From NCBI GenBank assembly GCA_965370495.1, contig CBDUUV010000086.1:1-10430 (forward strand): a DNA stretch of 10,430 nucleotides, read 5' to 3'. Under the pieces are notes generated by a model. The model did not search any database. It saw only the letters and a program-made list of their open reading frames with translations, and was not told the origin of the DNA. Shown in pieces: positions 1 to 6,715 of this stretch (position 1 is the stretch's first letter; every line of letters begins with the position of its first letter). The position numbers were made by a program, and so were the translations under genes. Source of the stretch: Krumholzibacterium sp965370495. GTDB lineage: Bacteria > Krumholzibacteriota > Krumholzibacteriia > Krumholzibacteriales > Krumholzibacteriaceae.

Positions 1-1
1 C

Positions 2-973
2 CGGGTCACTGCGATTAAGATGAAAGAAGTCTATCAGGATTTCAATATGGGCCCTGTGCTCGCCAGGCTCGACGGAATTATCCTTAATATCACAAAGATA
101 GTACAGAACCCCGATCTTCGCCCAAAATATGATCCCGGCCAGGACAGCCTGATGCTTGACCAAACGCATGTGAAAATCAGATCCGATCTTGAAGTGATGC
201 GTGTTGGCGGTAAGAGTTCTGTTTTATATCAGAGGTCTGACCGGGCGCTTCGTTACTGGGATCTTTTTACAGCGTTGATCAAAAGCCCGAGGGATACTGT
301 GCTTTTCGACAAAATCGATGATCAGGTCGCCTTCAACGAGAAAAACGCGCAAAACTATACAAGTTTCGAGAAAAAGCTTGGTAGTGCTCTTTTAGACTGT
401 ATCAGTGTATCATCTCCAAAACCTGTGCGCAGCGTTAGATCAACAAGATCGGCCCTTGGAGAATTTGACAAGCTCAAGGAGCGCATAAACAATTCTACCG
501 ACCCGAAATATTTGTTTGGAGAAGCGGCGAGGAAACTCAAATCGATAAAAGTAAATCTCAGGAAGGGGACGCACGACAGCCAGCTATCATCGATAAACTC
601 CTTTTTGAAAAGTGTTGAAAGATTTAAAAAGAAACGGAAATATACATGTCTTATTAAAACGGTTCCTGATGAAGGGCATCTTCATATCGAAGTCACAGGT
701 TCAGGAGGGGATCCCACATGGTCGAATGCTGAAGATGTGGGCCAGCTTTGGGATAATACCAGGATGTCTTTCACGTGGAAAGCGGGAGATGATATTCATA
801 TAGCCTTTGATGAACTGGGTCATTGCAACTGGGGACACGATCCGAGTGACAAAGTTACATTGGATACCGAATATGCAATATTCGAAATGCAGGGAAGCAT
901 TACATTTCATAGTATCGGAAAAACGGTGAAAATAGGTTTCAAACCGGAACTTGAACTTCCAAGACTGAAGTAG
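2..973 (+). CDS. C-terminal part of an unrecognised protein with a beta-rich tail domain (5' end outside window)
   Basis: The frame is open from base 2 to the TAG at 971-973. The first ATG is at 20 but no ribosome binding site precedes it (the bases before it read gcgattaag) and six sense codons (RVTAIK) run in from the left edge, so I read this as the 3' part of a longer gene. Residues counted from that ATG: 1-130 look mostly helical, with patches such as MGPVLARLDGIILNI and RYWDLFTALIKSP. Residues 135-215 are basic and lysine/arginine-rich (ERFKKKRKYT near 200). Residues 218-317 look like a beta-sandwich, with alternating strands and an acidic/aromatic run (WKAGDDIHIAFDELGH) that recalls C2-like folds. 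There is no signal peptide or membrane segment in the visible part, so a cytoplasmic location is likely. No catalytic motif is recognised and I assign no function. The gap to the next + gene is 27 bp, so the two probably share a transcript. Confidence 0.75.
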   Translation, partial: RVTAIKMKEVYQDFNMGPVLARLDGIILNITKIVQNPDLRPKYDPGQDSLMLDQTHVKIRSDLEVMRVGGKSSVLYQRSDRALRYWDLFTALIKSPRDTVLFDKIDDQVAFNEKNAQNYTSFEKKLGSALLDCISVSSPKPVRSVRSTRSALGEFDKLKERINNSTDPKYLFGEAARKLKSIKVNLRKGTHDSQLSSINSFLKSVERFKKKRKYTCLIKTVPDEGHLHIEVTGSGGDPTWSNAEDVGQLWDNTRMSFTWKAGDDIHIAFDELGHCNWGHDPSDKVTLDTEYAIFEMQGSITFHSIGKTVKIGFKPELELPRLK

Positions 974-1000
974 GGTACCAGAAAAAAGGCAGGTTAAGAT

Positions 1001-1510
1001 ATGCGTTCAGCCAAATTGCTGATAGCCGTGGTTCTTGTCGTTATATTTCTTTCTGCGGCGGCCGATGCGGGCAAAGTCCGTATTCCCGAGGGAACAGAAT
1101 TGAAGATAAGATTTGATTCGGTGATACAGGTCAATTCGGGAAAGTTGCAGCCCGGGATAATACTTTCCATCTATCTTGCCGATGACATCAAGGTTGGTGG
1201 CAAGACTATAATCGAAGCCGGGGCTGAGGGGACGGCAAAGGTAGAAGAGATCACGGAGGCTTCGAGGCCGGGAAAACCGGGATTTATCAAGGTGTCGTTT
1301 GTCGATCTTGGAACAAAGGGCAAGTACAGAATCACCGGCAATGGATCGATAAAACTTTCCGGCTCCACCGAGGCTGAGGGGAAGAGCAGAAAGCTCCTTT
1401 CCTGGCTCTTCATACTCGGCGTGTTTATCAGTGGAACGGATGGAGAGGTCGATAGTGCCCTGGACTATCCCGCGACAACAGCCGAAACAATTGTTCTTGA
1501 GAGCAATTAA
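1001..1510 (+). CDS. small exported protein, beta-rich, of unknown function
   Basis: This 169-residue protein has a clear Sec signal peptide: MRSAK, a hydrophobic core at about residues 6-20, and a signal peptidase I site at ADA|G near residue 23. The mature part (IPEGTELKIRF... DDIKVGGKTIIEAGAEGTAKVEEI) follows the layout 'P-G-T + strand ... dv.v.g..vi..G....g.V', which I know from many exported hypothetical proteins of Acidobacteria/FCB-type bacteria with no defined biochemistry. A hydrophobic patch LLSWLFILGVFISG lies at 132-145 and could be a buried strand/helix or a second membrane contact. The start is supported by AGGCAGG at 987-993, seven bases before the ATG. It lies 27 bp after the preceding gene, probably co-transcribed, and converges on the minus-strand operon across a hairpin. 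Its role is unknown; periplasmic location is fairly safe. Confidence 0.8.
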   Translation: MRSAKLLIAVVLVVIFLSAAADAGKVRIPEGTELKIRFDSVIQVNSGKLQPGIILSIYLADDIKVGGKTIIEAGAEGTAKVEEITEASRPGKPGFIKVSFVDLGTKGKYRITGNGSIKLSGSTEAEGKSRKLLSWLFILGVFISGTDGEVDSALDYPATTAETIVLESN

Positions 1511-1547
1511 CAGTCGAGATTTTCGATCAATTATCACAGCAAAAAGA

Positions 1548-1572
1548 ACAGGCCGGTTTTTCGCCGGCCTGT
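1548..1572 (-). terminator. Rho-independent terminator of the minus-strand operon
   Basis: A perfect 9-bp GC-rich stem (ACAGGCCGG at 1548-1556 pairing with CCGGCCTGT at 1564-1572) closes a 7-base loop. Read on the minus strand it is followed by TCTTTTTG (complement of 1540-1547), the U-run of an intrinsic terminator, and it starts 4 bases past the TGA stop of the lipoprotein gene. On the + strand the hairpin is followed by gttatcac, not a T-run, so it probably works mainly for the minus strand, although it also lies 37 bp behind the + strand gene ending at 1510. Confidence 0.85.
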
Positions 1573-1576
1573 GTTA

Positions 1577-3124
1577 TCACCAGGCGTAAAGTCTCTGTAT
1601 TATCCACATATCGAATGCCGCGTCGAATAATTCGATATCGTCGATCCCGCCGCTATAATATCGGGCGACCTCCCTGGCATTATCTTTTCCGATCAGCAGC
1701 GGTCCGTCTGTAAGAGGCGTGGTTTCGCGCCCGTCGCCGGTAATCCACGAGCCCGGCATCTGCTGCATCCCTTCTGGAAAGGTTACAAGAAGAGCCGATG
1801 ACGGATCTCCGAACTGACAGGAAAATACATAATGGTTCCATCTGCCGAGCATGTAATCGGGTATCTCAGCTCTATATGTATGCATTGTCGAGTTTCCATA
1901 CCTGAAGTCCATTGTAAAGTGGTAATCGGTACTTGAAAGATCCTCGACAATGATTTCATAGTTTGCGGGGCCGTTTTCCGATCCTTTGCTGAGGATTGTC
2001 ATGGCTGGAAAAGAGGCCGGTTGTTTCGCGTCCTGAGGCTCTGCCCCATAGACGTTCAACCAGAAGGAAACGGTTATCCCTTCATCGAGATCGAGAAGAT
2101 CGTTATCGGGGACCTCGATGAAATCATCGTAACCGTCGAAGTACCTGGCATTGCCATAAGCCCCTTCCCCGATAATTGTTCCTGTGGCTGTTCCGTGAAG
2201 GGCGTTTGGCGAAGTATCCTCTATCCAGGACGGGTCCTCACTGCCAGTACCCCACCCCATTTTCCATTCTGCTATGATCGAAGATTCGTAGTAGTAGAGG
2301 GCAATATCGGCATCTTCGCGATAGATATCCTCGCGCGGGATATCATTTCCCTCGTTGTCTTTTATCGAATTGATTATCGTATAGAAATGGATTGATTCCT
2401 CTGGCCAGTCATTGAAATGTGTCTGGATATATATCGTCAGAAGGTCGATGTTTCCGTTGATATCGACAAAACTGCCGCCAGGATCTACGTGAACTATCCT
2501 AAACTGTACTGAACCATCTTTCCTTCTGATATATGAAAGAGTGGCGATTTTTTTGAGCAGGGGGTTGAGCGCAACGTCATAGGTATAATAGGTATCTCCC
2601 ATGATCGATCCGTAGTTAAACAACACACCATCAAATGTGTGCAGGTTCTCTATATTGAATATTTTGATATGCATCGGCAGTAGCGTTCCCATGGGTTTTA
2701 CAGCATACATCGGCGAGATTTTCACCATAGGGACGCGTGGATAAAGATCGATACCAAGATGGACTTCGGCGCCAGATGCGACATCGGCGACCGTTTCACC
2801 GGAGTATATCAATAATCCGCTATCGTCTAACGCATCGATTCTGAATCTGCGCTTGGGCCCGGCTGGAACTTTAACAGTGCCGGTCAGAAAACCGTTCGAA
2901 TATACCAGCGTTTCTTTTATCGGATCAGCAATCCCCGGGCCGGTGATTGTAAGGATGAAGGTTGTAGCTATTGCCGAATCAAGATTGCCGTTAGAGAAGT
3001 CGATTCGCAGGTCGATCTCCTGCTCGCCGGCACTGGTGATCTTCTCCGAGCAGGAAAAAAATGCCAGAGATGTAAAAAGGAGCAGGATTATTGTAAGAGA
3101 AAGGGGCTTGTTGCGTCTAATCAT
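1577..3124 (-). CDS. lipoprotein with Ig/cohesin-like region and C-terminal LamG (concanavalin-like) domain
   Basis: Probably a lipid-anchored, surface- or periplasm-facing binding protein. Residues 1-26 (numbered from the upstream ATG at 3127) form a lipoprotein signal: basic start, hydrophobic core, FFSC with Cys26 as the likely lipidated residue; -3 Phe is a non-ideal lipobox. Residues 30-128 form an Ig-like region (VPAGPKRRFRIDALDDSGLL) of a type common in FCB-group lipoproteins. Residues 132-280 resemble a cohesin-like beta domain (DGVLFNYG, FVDINGNIDLLTIYI). Residues 285-505 read as a LamG/concanavalin A-like lectin module: AEWKMGWG, DTSPNALHGTATG, GNARYFDGYDDFIEVPDN, ITVSFWLN, GRWNHYVF, GGIDDIELFD. 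Two ATGs stand in tandem; AAGGAG (3136-3131) is 3 bases from the one at 3127 and 6 from that at 3124, so I prefer 3124. Last gene of the operon, 13 bp behind the barrel gene, with a terminator just after it. Ligand unknown. Confidence 0.85.
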   Translation of the reverse strand: MIRRNKPLSLTIILLLFTSLAFFSCSEKITSAGEQEIDLRIDFSNGNLDSAIATTFILTITGPGIADPIKETLVYSNGFLTGTVKVPAGPKRRFRIDALDDSGLLIYSGETVADVASGAEVHLGIDLYPRVPMVKISPMYAVKPMGTLLPMHIKIFNIENLHTFDGVLFNYGSIMGDTYYTYDVALNPLLKKIATLSYIRRKDGSVQFRIVHVDPGGSFVDINGNIDLLTIYIQTHFNDWPEESIHFYTIINSIKDNEGNDIPREDIYREDADIALYYYESSIIAEWKMGWGTGSEDPSWIEDTSPNALHGTATGTIIGEGAYGNARYFDGYDDFIEVPDNDLLDLDEGITVSFWLNVYGAEPQDAKQPASFPAMTILSKGSENGPANYEIIVEDLSSTDYHFTMDFRYGNSTMHTYRAEIPDYMLGRWNHYVFSCQFGDPSSALLVTFPEGMQQMPGSWITGDGRETTPLTDGPLLIGKDNAREVARYYSGGIDDIELFDAAFDMWIIQRLYAW

Positions 3125-3137
3125 CATCGACTCCTTA

Positions 3138-4259
3138 TTAATAGGCGATTCTCAACCCGCTGGCGATCTGGATTCCCTTGATATCGAGATTGTCCCGGTC
3201 GCTGGATCCTGTATGATAGATTATGCCCAGATCGAAACTGAATCTGTCAGAAAAACTCTTGTTGAAGTCGGCTCCGAAATGATAGATCGACGATCTTCCA
3301 AGATATTCTTCGCTTGTAAGTATCTGCCGCATACCGATAAGGCCGGCCAGATGGCTGCCTTTTCCCACATTATAAGCGATGCGGAAAAAGGAATCGAATT
3401 CATCACCGTATTTTTTTAACTGGCTGTCTATAATACCGTCGGTAAGGCTGTATCGTTTGTTTCTTCCCCGAATGATTATTCTGAAACCGAGAGTAGCTGT
3501 GTACTTTTCAGCCGGATAAGCAGCCATTAGCCTCGTGTTGAACTGCGGCGCCTGTTTGTAGATCTTATCATCATCAAGTTGGTCTGTTCCGAAGATGGAA
3601 AATCCAAAATTACCGGAATAGTTGATCTTTCCGATGGCGGTAGTTGTTGTTGCGTTGAGTGAGATTGCATCTCCGGGATCATAATCACCGCGTTTTGAAT
3701 AGGGTTCATACGTTCCGCAGTAATTATATACGGCGGAGAGGCCACATTTGAAGCGCCCGGCTTCTTTCGCACCTCCGGCCTGAAGATTGAAGCCGAAACC
3801 TTCACCATATCTTCTCAAAGGCAGGGAGAGGAAATCATGAGAAAGAAACTCGATGATCGCCCTGTCGTTTCCCGGGTCGAGCTCCCTCTTTCCGGTGGGG
3901 AGGTTAACTCCCGCGGAGAGCAGGATCTGATCCTTAACGAACGAGTGCGACATCTGTATCCTCAAATCGCTCAGGCCGGAAATATCCACTTCGCCGCTTT
4001 TCGTATCGAGGTTATTGTAACCTGACGCGATATAATATCTCGCTTCAAAATTATCCCTGAGAGGAAGAAACCCCGAAAGGGTAAGAGTTCTCTGAGATAT
4101 CACATCTTCTCTGCCGGCAGGGCCATCAAGCGACCAGCTGTTGTAATGGAATTTCAGGATCGACGAACCCGGCTGCCTGTAGACTATCTGGCTCTCTGCG
4201 GCAGAAGTCAGGACAGCAAGCATAATGACTACCGGCAGTATGATCTTTTTAGTCTGCAT
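3138..4259 (-). CDS. outer-membrane beta-barrel protein (transporter-like)
   Basis: This 373-residue protein starts with a signal peptide (MQTKKIILPVVIMLAVLTSAAES, cleavage likely near AES|Q). The rest is alternating amphipathic strands rich in Gly, Tyr and Phe, with no further hydrophobic helix, and it ends in RIAY, the terminal aromatic residue typical of outer-membrane barrels recognised by the BAM machinery. The segment VNLPTGKRELDPGND recalls the 'PTG' strand-turn motif of the phenol/MetA-pathway outer-membrane transporter family, and the overall pattern is FadL/porin-like, but substrate cannot be read from sequence. A GTG at 4268 would extend it by three codons, but that GTG lies inside the ribosome binding site AGAGGTGA. 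The ATG at 4259, 8 bases behind AGAGG (4272-4268), is the better start. It overlaps the stop of the upstream CsgG-like gene by 11 bp, which suggests translational coupling and a joint function. Confidence 0.85.
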   Translation of the reverse strand: MQTKKIILPVVIMLAVLTSAAESQIVYRQPGSSILKFHYNSWSLDGPAGREDVISQRTLTLSGFLPLRDNFEARYYIASGYNNLDTKSGEVDISGLSDLRIQMSHSFVKDQILLSAGVNLPTGKRELDPGNDRAIIEFLSHDFLSLPLRRYGEGFGFNLQAGGAKEAGRFKCGLSAVYNYCGTYEPYSKRGDYDPGDAISLNATTTTAIGKINYSGNFGFSIFGTDQLDDDKIYKQAPQFNTRLMAAYPAEKYTATLGFRIIIRGRNKRYSLTDGIIDSQLKKYGDEFDSFFRIAYNVGKGSHLAGLIGMRQILTSEEYLGRSSIYHFGADFNKSFSDRFSFDLGIIYHTGSSDRDNLDIKGIQIASGLRIAY

Positions 4260-5589
4260 CCAAATCACCTCTGATTATGATCGTCCCGAAACCGATTCCG
4301 ATAGGGCCTCCCCATGGAGGAGCGATAGCGTATGAACCATAGGACAAGTAGAGTTCTGTATTCAGGATGAAATTGTTGTTCGCGAGATTAGCCGCCTGGA
4401 TATTATCGAGGCCAACTTCCTGAAACCCCTTCATCATCGATGAGGATATCTTTTTCTCAAAGTTACCCTGTCCCCTTTCCGGTTTTCCCTGCCTGTTGTA
4501 ATCCGCGGTGTTGCTCATTCTTCCAGCCATGTCAGTGGCCTGTGAAAAGCCAGGATCCTGGCGATTGGCATTATTGAACGATCTCATCGCGTCGCCATGC
4601 ATGCCGCGCCTCTGATAAAACAAGCCTTTGCTGTATGACATGAAGGCCAGAAAAGACTCGGTTGGCACTTCTTCTATCGCGTCACGTTCTTTTTTGCTCA
4701 GAGCTATTCCAAGAGTGTCGAGAAGAGAAAAAACAAATTCTTTCTGCACGCTGAAAAACCTGTCCAGCTCTCCCTGCAGAGGTTCGGTGCTGCCCACAGA
4801 TCCCTTTTCGGTATCGACTATCCTGCTGTCAATTCGAAATCCGTTCTTTCCGGCGCTGGTAACACTCCCCAGGACGACATTTCGGCTCCCAAGGAGTCTT
4901 CCGACACGGGGACCCAGATTGGGATCGGCATATTCGGACTGGCTGATCTCGAGTTCGTCGAGGATAACATTGATCTTCAGCCTCTCCAGGACCTTGAGGC
5001 TGGAGATTTTTGCAAGGTCCATCGCGGTAAATTCGGCCAGGCCGAGTGCCAGCGGCTCGAGATCGGGGGGAAGGTTCGAACCATCGAAATTAATAACAGC
5101 AATACTGTTAGCAGGGGTTGCGATGACAGAGAGAGAGTCTTCGTCCCTGACCGCCATCTGTGCTTCCTCAATTAACTTTTTGTCGATAAGGACGTCGAGG
5201 CGCCCTTCGATTGTCTTTCTGGTCTCACGGTCTCCATGCAGCTTGATGGCGGCGCTGTAGACCCGGATTGCCTTGTCGATCTCACCGGTTTGCTCAAAGA
5301 TCAGACCAAGATAGAAATTGGAAAGCGCGTTAGGCCTGATTCTGTTTGAAGACGCAAAGGCTTCTTCTGCTTTTCCCGTGATACCCTGTTTGTAATATAC
5401 GGCGCCGATCTCGTACCAGGCCCTGAAATCATCAGGCGCCTCGCCGATTGCTTCATAAAGCCTGTCGAGTGCGGCGGCGTAATCGCCGCTCTCTGAAGCT
5501 ATCCTTCCCTGCGTGTAAAGGCTCTGGGCGCATCCTGTGAAGAGCAGAGCCACGACCAGTAGCAACAGTACCCGAACATATCTGCTCAT
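4249..5589 (-). CDS. lipoprotein with TPR repeats and a CsgG-like domain
   Basis: A 446-residue outer-membrane-type lipoprotein: residues 1-20 give a signal with LLFTGC, Cys20 as lipidation site. Residues 22-150 form TPR-like helix pairs (YTQGRIASESGDYAAALDRL, AWYEIGAVYYKQG, FYLGLIFEQTGEIDKAI). Residues about 162-300 match the CsgG family in order: SIAVINFDG, LALGLAEFTAMDLAKI, LKVLERLKINVILDEL, PRVGRLLGSRNVVLGSV, FRIDSRIVDTEKGSV. Residues 313-355 hold another TPR-like pair (AFMSYSKGLFYQRRGMHGDAM). The last 25 residues are Gly/Pro-rich (PPWGGPIGIGFGTIII). In curli systems CsgG is a lipoprotein that oligomerises into the outer-membrane export channel; many distant relatives with TPRs have no proven pore function. 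The start is supported by AAGGAGAGGG just upstream of the ATG at 5589. It sits between a CsgG-like paralogue (27 bp upstream) and the barrel gene (overlapping). Domain call firm; secretion role inferred. Confidence 0.88.
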   Translation of the reverse strand: MSRYVRVLLLLVVALLFTGCAQSLYTQGRIASESGDYAAALDRLYEAIGEAPDDFRAWYEIGAVYYKQGITGKAEEAFASSNRIRPNALSNFYLGLIFEQTGEIDKAIRVYSAAIKLHGDRETRKTIEGRLDVLIDKKLIEEAQMAVRDEDSLSVIATPANSIAVINFDGSNLPPDLEPLALGLAEFTAMDLAKISSLKVLERLKINVILDELEISQSEYADPNLGPRVGRLLGSRNVVLGSVTSAGKNGFRIDSRIVDTEKGSVGSTEPLQGELDRFFSVQKEFVFSLLDTLGIALSKKERDAIEEVPTESFLAFMSYSKGLFYQRRGMHGDAMRSFNNANRQDPGFSQATDMAGRMSNTADYNRQGKPERGQGNFEKKISSSMMKGFQEVGLDNIQAANLANNNFILNTELYLSYGSYAIAPPWGGPIGIGFGTIIIRGDLDAD

Positions 5590-5616
5590 TACCCTCTCCT
5601 TATCGTGCTGTGCGGA

Positions 5617-6666
5617 TCAACCGATCAAAGGTTTGTAGATCTCCATTTTTTTCTTTGCTTCGGAGAAACCGTTATCCTTTTCATAAGCCTTCCTGAAACA
5701 TTCATAGGCCTTTTTATATTCATACTTATCCATATACTTCAGCCCGAGAGAATACAGTCTGACCGCGCTCATATCCTCTGTAGCAGATTCGTTTATCGCT
5801 GTTTCAATCTCTTCTGTTATCATGATATTAAGCTGTGTCGCCACCTCTTTCACAAGTTCCTTTTCCATCTCGACGAAATTAGGTTTTCCTTCCCTGTCAG
5901 CCGTGCTGATTATCTCGGAAGTCTCCACATCGACGACCCGCACGACCATCCGCGCGCTCTTCTTGTCGATCTGCGAGATCGAACCGAAGACCATAAGCTG
6001 GGCACCGAGCATCTTTCCGACTCTGACAGCGGAGGCCTGGTCTATCTTCCCCTCTTCGACGAGTTTGAGTTCCTGCAGGATATATTCAAGTTTGTCCCTC
6101 TCTACGACCTTGATATCGGAAAACCTCGAGAAGTCGTACTCGAAGAAATCGGCCAGGCCTTTACTCAGGTCCCCGAGTTCCTCTTTGTATTTGCCGATCG
6201 AAAAGTTATCGAATTCCATCACTGCTATCGTCTTGACTTTCGGTTTTTGATCATCGGGGCAGACCAGCAGGTCCTTTTCATTGCAGAGCTTATACCATTG
6301 ATCTCTCAATTCGGTCGGCCAGATTTCGCGCGGCAGGTTGATCAGGCAGTGGCCTATTCCGGATATATCTTTGAGATATTTAAAGGATTCGATTTTGTAT
6401 TTGTATCCCTTAGCATAGGTTATGATACTTTTTACTTCGAAGATCGCGATACTGTCGTTGGCGGTAAGGCCGGTTTTGGAGAGCAGGTCGTCCGCGATTT
6501 TCAAACCCTCGTCGAATTCGCCGTCAAGATAAAGGTCTACCGCTTTGGCGATTTCTTCGGAAAGCTCTATCCCGGTTGCAGGCGATAACGAATACGATTG
6601 TGAAAAAACGATCGAAATGACAGATAAAACTACAAGCGACACAGAAAGAAGGTGTTTCCGGTTCAT
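5617..6666 (-). CDS. exported CsgG-like protein with C-terminal TPR
   Basis: A 349-residue periplasmic protein. The signal peptide covers about residues 1-24 (MNRKHLLSVSLVVLSVISIVFS|Q) and has no lipobox cysteine, unlike the downstream paralogue. Residues 35-135 are helical with one TPR-like unit (AKAVDLYLDGEFDEGLKIAD) and two cysteines (108, 129; a third at 137). Residues 147-285 form a CsgG-like domain: TIAVMEFDNF, LSKGLADFFEYDFSRF, IKVVERDKLEYILQEL, AVRVGKMLGAQLMVFGSI, MVVRVVDVETSEIIS. Residues 302-345 are a TPR pair (VRLYSLGLKYMDKYEYKKAYECFRKAY). Numbering is from a TTG at 6669; the ATG at 6666 is the better start because GGGGG (6679-6675) lies 8 bases before it. It follows the kinase gene by 49 bp and precedes the lipoprotein paralogue by 27 bp. 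The two probably form a pair, possibly a mixed complex. It could instead be a regulatory or scaffolding relative (FlgO/LpoB-like) rather than a channel subunit. Confidence 0.85.
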   Translation of the reverse strand: MNRKHLLSVSLVVLSVISIVFSQSYSLSPATGIELSEEIAKAVDLYLDGEFDEGLKIADDLLSKTGLTANDSIAIFEVKSIITYAKGYKYKIESFKYLKDISGIGHCLINLPREIWPTELRDQWYKLCNEKDLLVCPDDQKPKVKTIAVMEFDNFSIGKYKEELGDLSKGLADFFEYDFSRFSDIKVVERDKLEYILQELKLVEEGKIDQASAVRVGKMLGAQLMVFGSISQIDKKSARMVVRVVDVETSEIISTADREGKPNFVEMEKELVKEVATQLNIMITEEIETAINESATEDMSAVRLYSLGLKYMDKYEYKKAYECFRKAYEKDNGFSEAKKKMEIYKPLIG

Positions 6667-6715
6667 CAAGGCTACCCCCTGGTTTTAAGTGATGGTGTTA
6701 CAAAACGAGTTTAGT

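Noticed and set aside
1007..1537. 176-codon open frame on the minus strand
   Set aside because: It lies antisense to the signal-peptide gene at 1001-1510, its product is Ser/Arg/Cys-rich without domain features, and it has no ribosome binding site in context.
2853..3419. 188-codon open frame on the + strand
   Set aside because: It runs antisense across the junction of two well-supported minus-strand genes; composition is that of a shadow frame.
4628..5260. 210-codon open frame on the + strand
   Set aside because: Ser/Arg-rich shadow of the CsgG-like lipoprotein gene, with no recognisable motif.
5605..6588. 327-codon open frame on the + strand
   Set aside because: Long, but fully antisense to the CsgG-like gene at 5617-6666; Phe/Asp/His-rich composition reflects the reverse complement of Lys/Glu/Ile-rich coding.
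4249..6666. Naming the CsgG-like genes as a curli operon (csgG)
   Set aside because: No CsgA/B-type repeats, CsgE or CsgF nearby, and both proteins carry TPRs that curli CsgG lacks; family-level similarity only.
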